A stretch of DNA of 64,000 nucleotides, from the NCBI RefSeq assembly GCF_014211915.1, contig NZ_CP060040.1, positions 2,790,001 through 2,854,000 of the forward strand. Reading direction: 5' to 3'. The notes under the pieces are model-generated. The model was not told the DNA's origin. It saw only the letters and a program-made list of their open reading frames with translations, and made no database searches. Both the position numbers and the translations under genes were made by a program. Positions within the stretch are counted from its first letter, which is position 1; each line of letters starts with the position of its first letter. Of the stretch, positions 8,374 through 16,737 are shown in pieces. The stretch is from Burkholderia cenocepacia. Its GTDB lineage: Bacteria; Pseudomonadota; Gammaproteobacteria; Burkholderiales; Burkholderiaceae.

Positions 8374-8919
8374 ATGGATCAGGCGATCGTGATCGTGCCG
8401 GGTATCGGCAATTCGGGACCGGATCATTGGCAGAGTCATTGGGAGACGGCGTTTCCCCGCGCCGCGCGCATCGCGCCGGCTTCGTGGGAGGCGCCCGACC
8501 TCGCCGACTGGACGGCGGCGCTGGACGCGGCCGTCGCGAACGCCGGGGCGCCCCCGCTCGTGATTTGTCATTCGCTGGGCTGCCTGTTGTTCGCGCATTG
8601 GCATGCGCGGTCGGCGCGCGCGGTGCGCGGCGCGTTTCTCGTGGCCGTGCCCGATCCGGCAGGGCCACGTTTTCCGGTTGCCGCCGCCGCGTTCGCGAAC
8701 CTGCCGGGCGGTCGGTTCGGGCGCGTGCCGGTGCTGGCGATCGCGAGCGCGGACGATCCGTACGATCCGGCGGGGCGAGCGCTCGAATGGGCCACGGAAC
8801 ACGGCGCGACGCCGCTTCTGCTCGGCGCACGCGGCCATCTGAACGCGGCGTCCGGGTTGGGCGGATGGCCCGAAGGGCGCGCGCTGCTTGCGGCGTTTGC
8901 GGCCGGACTCGGGCGGTAG
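8374..8919 (+). CDS. RBBP9/YdeN-family serine hydrolase
   Basis: A 181-residue small alpha/beta hydrolase. It starts MDQAIVIVPGIGNSGPDHWQ, has the nucleophile elbow CHSLGC (Ser near residue 68), Asp in ASADDPYDP and the family His segment GHLNAASGLGGWPEG. RBBP9-type enzymes are cytoplasmic serine hydrolases with aminopeptidase or esterase activity. GGAGG precedes the ATG by 6 nt. It is divergent from the Lrp regulator. Confidence 0.88.
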   Translation: MDQAIVIVPGIGNSGPDHWQSHWETAFPRAARIAPASWEAPDLADWTAALDAAVANAGAPPLVICHSLGCLLFAHWHARSARAVRGAFLVAVPDPAGPRFPVAAAAFANLPGGRFGRVPVLAIASADDPYDPAGRALEWATEHGATPLLLGARGHLNAASGLGGWPEGRALLAAFAAGLGR

Positions 8920-9101
8920 TGCGTGCCGGCCCGGCCGGCATTCCGCGTTTTCCGGCCGTCGCGCGCGTCGCGCCGGGGAGCGGAACCCGGGCGCGACGGC
9001 CGGCGGGTTTCTGCCGCCGGCGCGCACCGGTTTCACGGCTCCAGTATGATCGACCGACGGCGGCGAACGCCCCGGAATCGAACAACGAAGGAGACACCCC
9101 G

Positions 9102-10352
9102 ATGCGTGCAGTGCCGCAACCGGAGCGTGCCGGCCGCTCGCGGCCGGACGCCGGCGCAACCGATCCCGGCCGCATGGCCGCGTGGCGGCTCGCGATCTGC
9201 CTGTCGCTGGGCAGCGCGATCGCGCTCGGCCTCGCGCGTTTTTCATATGCGCTGCTGCTGCCGCCGATGAAGGCCGACCTCGGCTGGACGTTCGCGCAGG
9301 CCGGCGCGCTGAACACGGCGAACGCGGCCGGTTACCTGATCGGTGCGCTGGCCTTTCCATTGCTGTCGCGGCGCTGGCGCGCGGGCACGCTGCTCGCGGT
9401 CGGCTGCGCGCTGACCGCCGTGCTGATGGCCGCGGGCGGGCTCACGTCGGACATGCACGCGCTGCTCGCGCAGCGGCTCGCAACGGGTGTCGGCAGCGCG
9501 CTGATCTTCATCAGCGGCGGCGTGCTGGCCGCGCGGCTCGCATCCGCGTCGCCGCGCGACGCAGGGCTGCTGCTCGGCCTCTATTACGGCGGCACCGGAT
9601 GGGGCATCGTCGCGTCGTCGCTGCTCGTGCCGGCGACGCTCGTGCACCGTGTACACGGCTGGCAGCCGGCATGGTTCGCACTCGCGGTGGCGTGCGTGCT
9701 GTTCTCGGCGGTGGCCGTGTCGGCTGCGCGCCGCATCGAGCATGCACATGCGGCACCGCCCAAGCAGGCCGACGGCGCGAAACCGGCGGCGACCGCGAGC
9801 CCCGTTCGCTTCGCACTCGCGCTGGCCGGCTACGGCCTGTTCGGCGTCGGCTATATCGGCTACATGACGTTCATCGTCGCGCTGCTGCGCGGCGCGGGGA
9901 TGAGCGGCACGGTGGTCGCCGCGTTCTACGTGATGCTCGGCGTTGCGACCGTCGTGTCGGCGCGGTTGTGGTCGGGGCTGCTCGACCGGATGCGCGGCGG
10001 CCAGGCGCTCGCCGTGCTCAACGCGCTGCTCGGCGTCGCGACGCTGATGCCTGCTCTGTTCGTGCATCCGGCTGCGGCGTTCGCGTCGGGCTTGCTGTTC
10101 GGCGCGACGTTCCTGTCGGCGGTGGCCTCCACGACCGCCTTCGTGCGGCACAACCTGCCGCCCGACGGCTGGGCGAAGGGCATCAGCGCATTCACGACGG
10201 TCTTCGCCTTCGGGCAGATCGCGGGGCCGGTCGCGATCGGCTGGGTGTCGGACAGCGCGGGGCTCGCGCGCGGGCTCGTGTATTCGGCGCTGACGCTGTT
10301 CGCGGGCGCTGCACTTGCGGCCGGGCAGCGCGCGTTGCGGGCATCCGCGTAG
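9102..10352 (+). CDS. YbfB/YjiJ-type MFS transporter
   Basis: A 416-residue major-facilitator protein with about 12 hydrophobic segments, beginning after a 25-residue Arg/Pro-rich tail. The first membrane helix LAICLSLGSAIALGLARFSY and the LLPPMKADLGWTFAQAGALNTANAAGYL region match the YbfB family, whose substrates are unknown. The start has AAGGAGA 8 nt upstream. A longer in-frame opening back to 7587 has no ribosome site and crosses two other genes. Confidence 0.85.
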   Translation: MRAVPQPERAGRSRPDAGATDPGRMAAWRLAICLSLGSAIALGLARFSYALLLPPMKADLGWTFAQAGALNTANAAGYLIGALAFPLLSRRWRAGTLLAVGCALTAVLMAAGGLTSDMHALLAQRLATGVGSALIFISGGVLAARLASASPRDAGLLLGLYYGGTGWGIVASSLLVPATLVHRVHGWQPAWFALAVACVLFSAVAVSAARRIEHAHAAPPKQADGAKPAATASPVRFALALAGYGLFGVGYIGYMTFIVALLRGAGMSGTVVAAFYVMLGVATVVSARLWSGLLDRMRGGQALAVLNALLGVATLMPALFVHPAAAFASGLLFGATFLSAVASTTAFVRHNLPPDGWAKGISAFTTVFAFGQIAGPVAIGWVSDSAGLARGLVYSALTLFAGAALAAGQRALRASA

Positions 10353-10394
10353 CCGGCACGGGCTCGCACCCGGCGTGGCGGCGCGCCGGCATCG

Positions 10395-10940
10395 TTACCG
10401 CACGCACGCGGTGCGCGACACGCGATGAAACGCGCGGCTGAAGTAGATCAGGCTGTCGCCGTCGTCGCGCACGCGAATCGACGTCGCCTCGATGAACATC
10501 ACCGAATGCGAGCCGACTTCCTTCATCTCGGCGATCGTGCCCTGCAGGCTCGCGAGCGCATCGCGCAGCACCGGCACGTCCTGTTCGCCGCGATCCCACA
10601 CGGGCAGCTCGAAGCGCTGTTCCATCGGCAGGTCGGTGAGTCCTGCGAAGTGTCGCGCGAGCAACTCGTGCTCGGCCGGCAGCACGTTGATGCAGACCTG
10701 GCGATTGCGCTCGAAGGTCGCATGCATCGCGCTCGACCGGTTCAGGCACACGAGCAGCGTCGGCGGCGCGTCGGTGACCGAGCACACGGCGCTCGCGGTG
10801 ATCCCGCAGCGGCCGTGCGGCCCCGCGGTGGTGATCACGTTGACGGCCGCGCCGAGGTGGGCCATCGCCTGGCGGAAGGCCTTCTGCGCGTCGGTCGGCT
10901 CGACGCGCGCCGGTCGCTGGATATCGGTCGTGGAAGACAT
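10395..10940 (-). CDS. iacG: Flavin reductase component (IacG-like) for indole-3-acetate oxidation
   Basis: A 181-residue flavin reductase domain (HpaC/RutF type) with the FMN-binding region CGITASAVCSVTDAPPTLLVCLN and the C-terminal YFSRAFHRV. Such enzymes use NAD(P)H to reduce free FAD or FMN for a separate monooxygenase. The assignment to IacG rests on its place at the edge of an iac cluster that encodes the acyl-CoA-dehydrogenase-like monooxygenase IacA but no other flavin reductase of this type. It is separated from the iacABIHE block by the response regulator on the other strand. Confidence 0.75.
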   Translation of the reverse strand: MSSTTDIQRPARVEPTDAQKAFRQAMAHLGAAVNVITTAGPHGRCGITASAVCSVTDAPPTLLVCLNRSSAMHATFERNRQVCINVLPAEHELLARHFAGLTDLPMEQRFELPVWDRGEQDVPVLRDALASLQGTIAEMKEVGSHSVMFIEATSIRVRDDGDSLIYFSRAFHRVSRTACVR

Positions 10941-11293
10941 GGGCGCTCCTGATTGGACGAAAGCGGCGAACCGCGCAGCGCTGCAACGGCAGCGCCGGAT
11001 CGCCGACGATGACCCGAGCGTACGTCGCGAAAATGCGGCCGACCATTCGCACGATTGGCGATCGGGATGGCGTTCCTGCCGACGCGTCTAAAGGTTCTAC
11101 CTAGATGCGTGCCGCCGCGTGCGAAAAAAGCGCGATTGCGCGTTCGTACGGCACGTGCAGGGGTTTGCAGCGGATTTTCGGCTCGTTATGATGTGCCGCA
11201 CATCCCCAGCGAACGACGCGCGCGACACACCGGCCACCGGCGTTGCGCGCGGCGCGTGCGACCCCGATACCGATATTCAGCGAGACACCCGCG
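10941..11293. promoter_or_regulatory. Divergent promoter region, flavin reductase / response regulator
   Basis: 353 bp with no gene supported. It contains CTAAAG (11088-11093), nine bases, then AGATGCG (11103-11109). The same two blocks, spaced by eight bases, recur before the histidine kinase gene (16647-16667). A short AGGT-TCT-ACCT dyad overlaps it. This is a candidate target of the response regulator. Confidence 0.35.
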
Positions 11294-11926
11294 ATGACGT
11301 CACCCGCACCGATCGTATACATCGTCGACGACGACAGCGGCATGCGGACGTCGCTCGCGTGGCTGCTCGAATCGGTCGGCATCGCGTCCGAAGGGTTCGC
11401 GAACGCCGCCGACTTTCTCGCACGTTTCGACGTGAACCTGCCCGCGTGCCTCGTGCTCGACGTGCGGATGCCGGAGAAAAGCGGCTTCGACGTGCAGGCC
11501 GAACTGAATGCGCGCGGCGCGACGCTACCGGTGATCTTCGTCAGCGGGCACGGCGACATTCCGATGTCGGTGCGCGCGCTGCAGAACGGCGCGATCGATT
11601 TCGTCGAGAAGCCGTACAACTCGCAGCAGATGCTCGAGCGCGTGCAGCGTGCGCTGCGGCTCGCGCAGCAGCGGCACGCGGTGAGCCAGCGTCACCGCGA
11701 GCTGCGCCAGCGGCTCGATGCGCTGACCGCGCGCGAGAAGGAAGTGCTGCGCGGCGTCGTGGACGGCAAGGGCAGCAAGCAGATCGCGTCCGATCTGTCG
11801 ATCAGCGTGAAGACCGTCGACGTGCATCGCGCGAGCATCAAGGAGAAGCTCGGCGCGACGTCGATCGCCGCGCTGGTGCGCGACGTGATGGTCGTGTGGG
11901 GCGACGACGGGGAGTCGTCGCGCTAG
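11294..11926 (+). CDS. FixJ/NarL-type response regulator of the iac cluster
   Basis: A 210-residue regulator. The receiver domain (1-120) has the acidic pair in VYIVDDDSG, the phospho-acceptor Asp in CLVLDVRMPEKSG and the conserved Lys in VEKPYN. The C-terminal LuxR-type helix-turn-helix is LTAREKEVLRGVVDGKGSKQ onward, with ISVKTVDVHR. The likely partner is the PAS kinase at 16738. The iacEHIBA genes lie between them on the opposite strand. Two-component regulation of iac genes is known in Paraburkholderia (from memory), so it probably controls this pathway. Confidence 0.88.
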   Translation: MTSPAPIVYIVDDDSGMRTSLAWLLESVGIASEGFANAADFLARFDVNLPACLVLDVRMPEKSGFDVQAELNARGATLPVIFVSGHGDIPMSVRALQNGAIDFVEKPYNSQQMLERVQRALRLAQQRHAVSQRHRELRQRLDALTAREKEVLRGVVDGKGSKQIASDLSISVKTVDVHRASIKEKLGATSIAALVRDVMVVWGDDGESSR

Positions 11927-12067
11927 CGGTCGGGGCTGCTTGCGGACGGGCTTGCGCAGGCACGCCACGGCACACGAAGCACGTGAAGCAGGCGAGGCAC
12001 GCGCCACGCGTGCCCTATACGCGACACGTATTGCGCACGGCACCACACGCCCGATGCGGGCCGCCGC

Positions 12068-12811
12068 TCAACGCATGTACAGCCCGCCATTGATGTCCCA
12101 GCACGCACCGTTCGCGAAATGCGCGTCGCCCGACGCGAGCAGCACGGCCGCATCGGCGACGAAGCCGGCCGATCCGAGCTTGCCGCCCGGCAGGCTCGCG
12201 AGCACCTGACGCAGTTTTTCGGGCGCGACGCTTTCGTACACGATCGGCAGATCGAGCGGGCCCGGCGAGATCGCGTTGACGGTCACGCCCTGCGCGGCGA
12301 GATCGCGCGCGAACACCTTGGTCAGCGTCAGCGTGCCGCCTTTCGCGGCCGCGTAGTGCGCGCCCGTGGCGGAACCGCCGTTCTGCCCGGCGAGCGACGC
12401 GATGTTGACGATGCGGCCCGCGCCGCGCTGCGCGAAGTACTGGCCGAACACCTGGCAGCCGAACAGCACGCTGCGCAGGTTCACGTCGATCACCTGGTCG
12501 AACTGCTCGGCCGTGATCTCCATCGCCGGCACGACCTTCGATGCGCCCGCGTTGTTGACGAGCGCGTCGATCGTGCCCCAGCGCGCGACGAGCGTATCGC
12601 GCGCCGCTTCGAAATCGCGTTTCGACGTGACGTCGAGCGGCAGCGCGAGCGCGCGTTCGCCGCTCGGGTCGAGGTCGCGCGCATGCGCGTGAATCGCGTC
12701 GGCGGCGATGTCGGCCAGCGCGACGCGATAGCCGGCCGCATGGAAGCGTTCGGCGATGACGGCGCCGAGCCCGCGCGCGGCGCCGGTGACGAGGACGACT
12801 CGATCTGACAT
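12068..12811 (-). CDS. iacE: Short-chain dehydrogenase IacE
   Basis: A 247-residue SDR with the cofactor motif VTGAARGLG, NNAG, and the active-site Ser with Tyr-x3-Lys in IASLAG and HYAAAKGG. In characterised iac pathways IacE acts just after the IacA monooxygenase on the oxidised indole ring toward dioxindole-acetate. The start at 12811 matches the usual SDR N-terminus. An ATG at 12874 would overlap the amidase stop as ATGA and add 21 residues, so the longer form is possible. It is the last gene of the iacA-B-I-H-E operon. Confidence 0.82.
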   Translation of the reverse strand: MSDRVVLVTGAARGLGAVIAERFHAAGYRVALADIAADAIHAHARDLDPSGERALALPLDVTSKRDFEAARDTLVARWGTIDALVNNAGASKVVPAMEITAEQFDQVIDVNLRSVLFGCQVFGQYFAQRGAGRIVNIASLAGQNGGSATGAHYAAAKGGTLTLTKVFARDLAAQGVTVNAISPGPLDLPIVYESVAPEKLRQVLASLPGGKLGSAGFVADAAVLLASGDAHFANGACWDINGGLYMR

Positions 12812-12870
12812 GGTGTGGAATTCCGTGGTTCGCGGGCGCACGCCGGTGGCAGCGGCGCCCGCATCGTGGT

Positions 12871-13995
12871 TCATGCGGCGAGTGCCGCCTCGAAGTGTGC
12901 CGCGATCGCGCAGACCTGTTCGTCCGCGCCCTTGCGTCCGACGATCTGCAAGCCGGCCTTCAACGGCGAACCGGCGAGCGGCAGCGGCAGGCTGAGCGCC
13001 GGATGGCCGCTCAGGTTGAACGGCCGGATCAGCGACGACATCGCGATCACCGATACGCCGTCGCGTGCCTGCCGCAGCGTGATCGGCAACGCGGGCAGCG
13101 TCGGCAGCACCAGCACGTCCGCGTGTTCGAGCGCGGCGTCGACCTGCGCGGTGAAGCGTGCGCGCACGGCTTCGGCTTCCTTCAATGCCGCAGGCGCGGT
13201 CGTTGCGGCCGCACGCAATCGCGCATCGAGGTCGGCGCCGAGCTTGCCGGTCGCGACCAGATGACCGAACGCGCGCGACGTTTCCGCGTTGATCACGGTG
13301 AGCCCCGCCGCGAACGCGGCCGGCATTTCATCGAGCACGACCGTGTGCGAACGCAGGCCCGACGCGCAAACGGCCGCATCGAGCGCGGCGGCGATCGCCG
13401 GATCGGCTTCGACGGCGAGTTGCGCGACCGTGCAGCCGGCCGCGGAAGCCGTCGCCCGCGCGCGGTCGAAGCCCGGCGCGATCGCGGCCATCACCGCGAC
13501 GAGCGTGCGGATTTCGCGCGCGAACGGTCCGACGCAGTCGAGCGTGGTATCGGCGGGCGCGACGCCGCGGCGCGACACGCGGCCGAACGTCGGCTTCAGC
13601 CCGGCCACGCCGCAGCAGGCGGCCGGCCCGCGAATCGAGCCGCCGGTATCGGTGCCGAGCGCCGCGTCGACCGCGCCGAGCCCGACGAGCGATGCGGAGC
13701 CGCTCGACGAGCCGCCGGGAATGCGCGCGGCGTCCTGCGGATTGACGGGCGTGCCCGTGTAGTCGTTGATGCCGGTCATGCCGAACGCGAGTTCGTGCAT
13801 GTTCGCCTTGCCGGCGATCTGCCAGCCGGCGTCGAGCAGCAGGCGGACCACGTCCGCGTGGTGTTCGGCGGGCGGCGCATCGGCGAGCGCGCGACTCGCC
13901 GCGCGGGTCGGGTGACCCGCGATGTCGATCGTGTCCTTGATCGCGATCGTCGGGCCGGGGCCGCCGAGCGTGAAGGTGTCGATGAAGCCTGTCAT
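12871..13995 (-). CDS. iacH: Amidase-signature protein IacH
   Basis: A 374-residue amidase-signature enzyme with the catalytic triad visible: Lys in TIAIKDTID, cis-Ser in GGSSSGS and nucleophile Ser in GTDTGGSIRGPA. IacH homologues are present in iac operons but are not strictly needed for indole-3-acetate degradation in tested strains; hydrolysis of indole-3-acetamide or conjugates is the usual suggestion. It is shorter than GatA (about 480). It lies 31 nt after the SnoaL-like gene in the same operon. Confidence 0.85.
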   Translation of the reverse strand: MTGFIDTFTLGGPGPTIAIKDTIDIAGHPTRAASRALADAPPAEHHADVVRLLLDAGWQIAGKANMHELAFGMTGINDYTGTPVNPQDAARIPGGSSSGSASLVGLGAVDAALGTDTGGSIRGPAACCGVAGLKPTFGRVSRRGVAPADTTLDCVGPFAREIRTLVAVMAAIAPGFDRARATASAAGCTVAQLAVEADPAIAAALDAAVCASGLRSHTVVLDEMPAAFAAGLTVINAETSRAFGHLVATGKLGADLDARLRAAATTAPAALKEAEAVRARFTAQVDAALEHADVLVLPTLPALPITLRQARDGVSVIAMSSLIRPFNLSGHPALSLPLPLAGSPLKAGLQIVGRKGADEQVCAIAAHFEAALAA

Positions 13996-14026
13996 GGTCG
14001 GTATCGTGCGAAAGCAGCGGGAAACG

Positions 14027-14548
14027 TCAGGACCGTGGCGCGGCGGCGAGCGGCCACGGGCCGTCGAGCACGCGTTCGGTGCGGAAATGGTGGATCAGCC
14101 ACGCGGCGCCGTTGGCGGCCGGCGCGAAATCGATCGTGAGCCGCGCGGCGATCAGCTCGGCCGCGCCGTCCGCGTAGCGCGACGCCTGCAGCATGATCCA
14201 GCGGCCGCGCGCACTTGCGAGATCGGAGGCGACCTCGATCGACTCCGACGTCAGGAAGTGCAGGTTCGCCGAGAAATGCGGATCGGGCGGCAGATAGCGG
14301 CCGAGCATCGCGACGATCGCGGCGGTGCCTTCGAGACGGCCGAACTTCTTCGCGTACTGCGGGCCGATGCCTTCCCATACGGCGTCGGGCGTGAACAGTG
14401 CGGCCAGCGATGGGCCGTCGCCCGCATTTTCGGGCACGTCGCACAGCGCCATGTAGCGCGTGATCGTTGCGCGCACCGCGCGCTCGGCGTCGAGCGCCGC
14501 GATGCGCTGCGCGAGTGCGTCGATCGCGGCGGGTGACAGGTCGGTCAT
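14027..14548 (-). CDS. iacI: SnoaL/NTF2-like protein IacI
   Basis: A 173-residue protein of the SnoaL-like (NTF2 fold) group: an N-terminal helix with RAVRATITRYMALCD, then LAALFTPDAVWEG and a C-terminal IHHFRTERVLDGPW. The family covers small-molecule isomerases, hydratases and ring-hydroxylating-dioxygenase beta subunits. In iac operons this position is occupied by iacI, whose step is not firmly established. It starts 8 nt after the iacB stop, so it is probably co-translated. Confidence 0.8.
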   Translation of the reverse strand: MTDLSPAAIDALAQRIAALDAERAVRATITRYMALCDVPENAGDGPSLAALFTPDAVWEGIGPQYAKKFGRLEGTAAIVAMLGRYLPPDPHFSANLHFLTSESIEVASDLASARGRWIMLQASRYADGAAELIAARLTIDFAPAANGAAWLIHHFRTERVLDGPWPLAAAPRS

Positions 14549-14556
14549 CGCGCGCC

Positions 14557-14934
14557 TCACGCCGCGGGCTTCGCGGCCGGCGGCACGGTCAGCGCGCGGC
14601 CGACGCGTGCCTCGATCTTGCCGTAGCGCCACAGGTTGTATTCGCCGACGGGTGTCGTGCGGTACAGGTTGCACACGGCGACCGTCGTGTCGAAATCGGC
14701 GACGTCGGCCATGATGTAGAAGGTCCACGGCGCGCCGTCGGCCTGGCCGACCACGAGGCGGTCGTCGTCCATCACGCCGAGCACGCGCACGCCGGGCATC
14801 GCCTCGACGGCCGCGAGCATCGCGCCGTACGCCTGCCACACTTCGCCGATCTGCTCGCGAGGCAGGTCGAAGAAATTTTGCGACACGCCGCAGCAGAACA
14901 GGACGCGCAGCGGCAGCGGATTCGAATCGGACAT
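14557..14934 (-). CDS. iacB: Conserved small protein IacB
   Basis: A 125-residue protein without a recognisable catalytic motif, starting MSDSNPLPLRVLFCCGVSQN. It contains a ferredoxin-like alpha/beta pattern (FYIMADVADFDTTVAVCNLY) resembling dimeric alpha-beta-barrel proteins. The start at 14934 has TGGAGAA 8 nt upstream. Assignment comes from its position between iacA and iacI, as in characterised iac clusters. Its biochemical role is unknown. Confidence 0.75.
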   Translation of the reverse strand: MSDSNPLPLRVLFCCGVSQNFFDLPREQIGEVWQAYGAMLAAVEAMPGVRVLGVMDDDRLVVGQADGAPWTFYIMADVADFDTTVAVCNLYRTTPVGEYNLWRYGKIEARVGRALTVPPAAKPAA

Positions 14935-15036
14935 ATCGGGTTCTCCAGGGGAATCGGTCGGGCGCATGAAGCGGCCGGCGATGCTCCGTCGGGTTCGGCT
15001 TCATGCGCGTTCGTCAAAAGCGTCGAGCGACGCGGG

Positions 15037-16230
15037 TTACAGATGGCCGGGAAACGGCGTGACGCCGGTGAACACCGCGCCCGCGCCGTCGAAGTTGCCC
15101 TCGGCGAGGAACGCGTGCTGCGTGACGACCATCGCATCGCGCAGCAGCCGCTGCAGCGGATGCGACCGGTAGATCGCCGCCGTGCCGCCGAGGCGGTACG
15201 CGCGTTCGACGACGCTCGCGCCTTCGCGGGCGATCTGCGTGGCCGCGAGCCGCAGCAGGCTGACCTGATCGGGCGTGACCGGATTGCCGGCGAGGATCGA
15301 TTGCCAGACCGAATCGGTCGCGTCGTAGAAGAACGCGCGCGCCGAACGCAGTTGCGCCTCGGCCTTCGCGAGCTCGATGCGGAAATACGCGCGATCGGCG
15401 AGACGCGGCGCGCCGGTCGTCGTCTGGCGGCCGCCCGACATGCGGTTCACGACGTCGAGCGCCGCACGCGCGAGGCCGAGGTTGACGACGGCCAGCACCT
15501 GCGCCGCATACGCGACGGTCGGATAGCGGTACAGCGGCTCGTCGACGGTCGGTTCGCCGCCGCGCACGAAGGTCCACGCCTCGGGCACGAAACGGTCGTT
15601 CACGCGCAGGTCGTGGCTGCCGGTGCCCTGCATGCCGACCACGCTCCAGTTCTCGACGATCTCGACCTCGGCGGCGCGGAACACGGCCGTGCGCGGCTTG
15701 TTCGGCGCGGCGTCCTGCGCGCCCGGCACGGCGATGCCGACGCCGAGCCAGTCGGCGCCCTTGCAGCCGCTCGCGAATTTCCACGTGCCGTTCACCCGCC
15801 AGCCGCCCGGCGCGTCCTGCGCGGGCTGCACCGGGAACAGGCCGCCCGCGAACACCTGGTCAGGGCCGTTCGCGTACAGCTCGGCCTGCGTGTCGAGCGG
15901 CAGCGCGGCGAGGTAGACGTTCGCGGAGCCGAAGCTCGCGACCCACGCGGCCGAGCCGTCGGCGGTCGCGATCCGCTCGATCATGTCGAGGAATGCGGTC
16001 GGCGCGAGCGCATCGCCGCCGAAGCGGCGCGGCGTGCCCGCGCGATAGATGCCGGCCTGCTTGAACAGCGCGATCACGTCGCGCGGCACGTGCGACAGCC
16101 GGTCGAATTCCTCGCGGCGCGCGGCGACGGTTTCGATCACCGCGTCGAGCGGCGACAGCTGCCCGGCCGCGGGACGCGCCGCGGGCGGCGAGGTCGGCGC
16201 GGATTCGATGGCGAGAGCGGCTTGCGGCAT
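15037..16230 (-). CDS. iacA: Indole-3-acetate monooxygenase IacA (acyl-CoA-dehydrogenase fold)
   Basis: A 397-residue flavin-dependent protein with the acyl-CoA dehydrogenase fold used by group D monooxygenases (HpaB/HsaA/IacA): the VPRDVIALFKQAGIYRAGTP region, the middle-domain WRVNGTWKFASGCKGADWLG and the C-terminal four-helix bundle. IacA with reduced flavin attacks the indole ring of indole-3-acetic acid, the first step of the pathway. The start has AGGAGAC 5 nt upstream. It leads the iacA-B-I-H-E operon; the 5' region contains a nested inverted-repeat element from 60 bp upstream. Confidence 0.88.
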   Translation of the reverse strand: MPQAALAIESAPTSPPAARPAAGQLSPLDAVIETVAARREEFDRLSHVPRDVIALFKQAGIYRAGTPRRFGGDALAPTAFLDMIERIATADGSAAWVASFGSANVYLAALPLDTQAELYANGPDQVFAGGLFPVQPAQDAPGGWRVNGTWKFASGCKGADWLGVGIAVPGAQDAAPNKPRTAVFRAAEVEIVENWSVVGMQGTGSHDLRVNDRFVPEAWTFVRGGEPTVDEPLYRYPTVAYAAQVLAVVNLGLARAALDVVNRMSGGRQTTTGAPRLADRAYFRIELAKAEAQLRSARAFFYDATDSVWQSILAGNPVTPDQVSLLRLAATQIAREGASVVERAYRLGGTAAIYRSHPLQRLLRDAMVVTQHAFLAEGNFDGAGAVFTGVTPFPGHL

Positions 16231-16737
16231 GAAAGTCTCCTGGGGATGGGGGCGATTCCGGTGTCGGTTGCGGGGGGCAAGACGATGCAAGGGTCTGTTT
16301 GCATATGAAACGCGCATGTGTTGCCACGAGAACGGCCGCTCGCGAGGCGCGCGACGCCGCGAATATGACGTGTTCGCCAAGGAGCGCAACGCGGCGAGCG
16401 GCCGTTCTCGTGGCAACCCCAAAATTAAAAAAAGACTTTCCACGGGAATGCCCGAAATCGCCCGCCTGGCGGCGTCGCTCGTCGCTTGTTTGGCTCGCCA
16501 AACGGCGCTCCTCGCTTCTTGCCAGGCGGGCGATTTCGGACATTCGCATGTGCGTTTCATATGCAAACAGACCCTAGTCTAGAAACGCCGAAAACACGCA
16601 GCAATTGGTGCGTTGGGCCGCGCGACTGGTGACGCTCCGTGCCGGCCTAAAGAAATCTTCAGATGCGATCGGCGCGCGCCGGTGCTATGTTGGGTTTCCG
16701 GCCGCGCGATGCCGCGCGCCTTCCTCCGAATCCGATC
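16231..16737. other. Intergenic region iacA / histidine kinase
   Basis: About 507 bp without a supported gene. It holds the nested inverted-repeat element (16290-16575) and, beyond it, CTAAAG-N8-AGATGCG (16647-16667), which matches the site before the response regulator. The frames read through the repeat on both strands look like chance translations of the repeat arms. Confidence 0.6.
16290..16575. mobile_element. 286-bp MITE-like element with nested inverted repeats
   Basis: The termini are perfect 24-bp inverted repeats (16290-16313 and 16552-16575; left end AGGGTCTGTTTGCATATGAA). Inside are two more hairpins: a perfect 22-bp pair (16321-16342 with 16395-16416) and a pair of about 27 bp with few mismatches (16444-16470 with 16521-16547), the latter enclosing GTTTGGC-TC-GCCAAAC. 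No transposase is encoded. Target-site duplications are not clear. This architecture fits a non-autonomous miniature element or a compound intergenic repeat. Confidence 0.6.

Noticed and set aside
7587..10352. 921-residue frame ending in the MFS transporter
   Set aside because: The part before 9102 crosses the Lrp and hydrolase genes and the AT-rich region without a ribosome site. The MFS protein starts at 9102 after AAGGAGA.
16290..16575. Insertion sequence
   Set aside because: Only 286 bp, with no transposase frame and no clear target duplication, so it is called MITE-like instead.
16299..16577. Short proteins encoded inside the inverted-repeat element
   Set aside because: Similar frames arise on both strands because the element is palindromic. 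There are no ribosome sites or domains.
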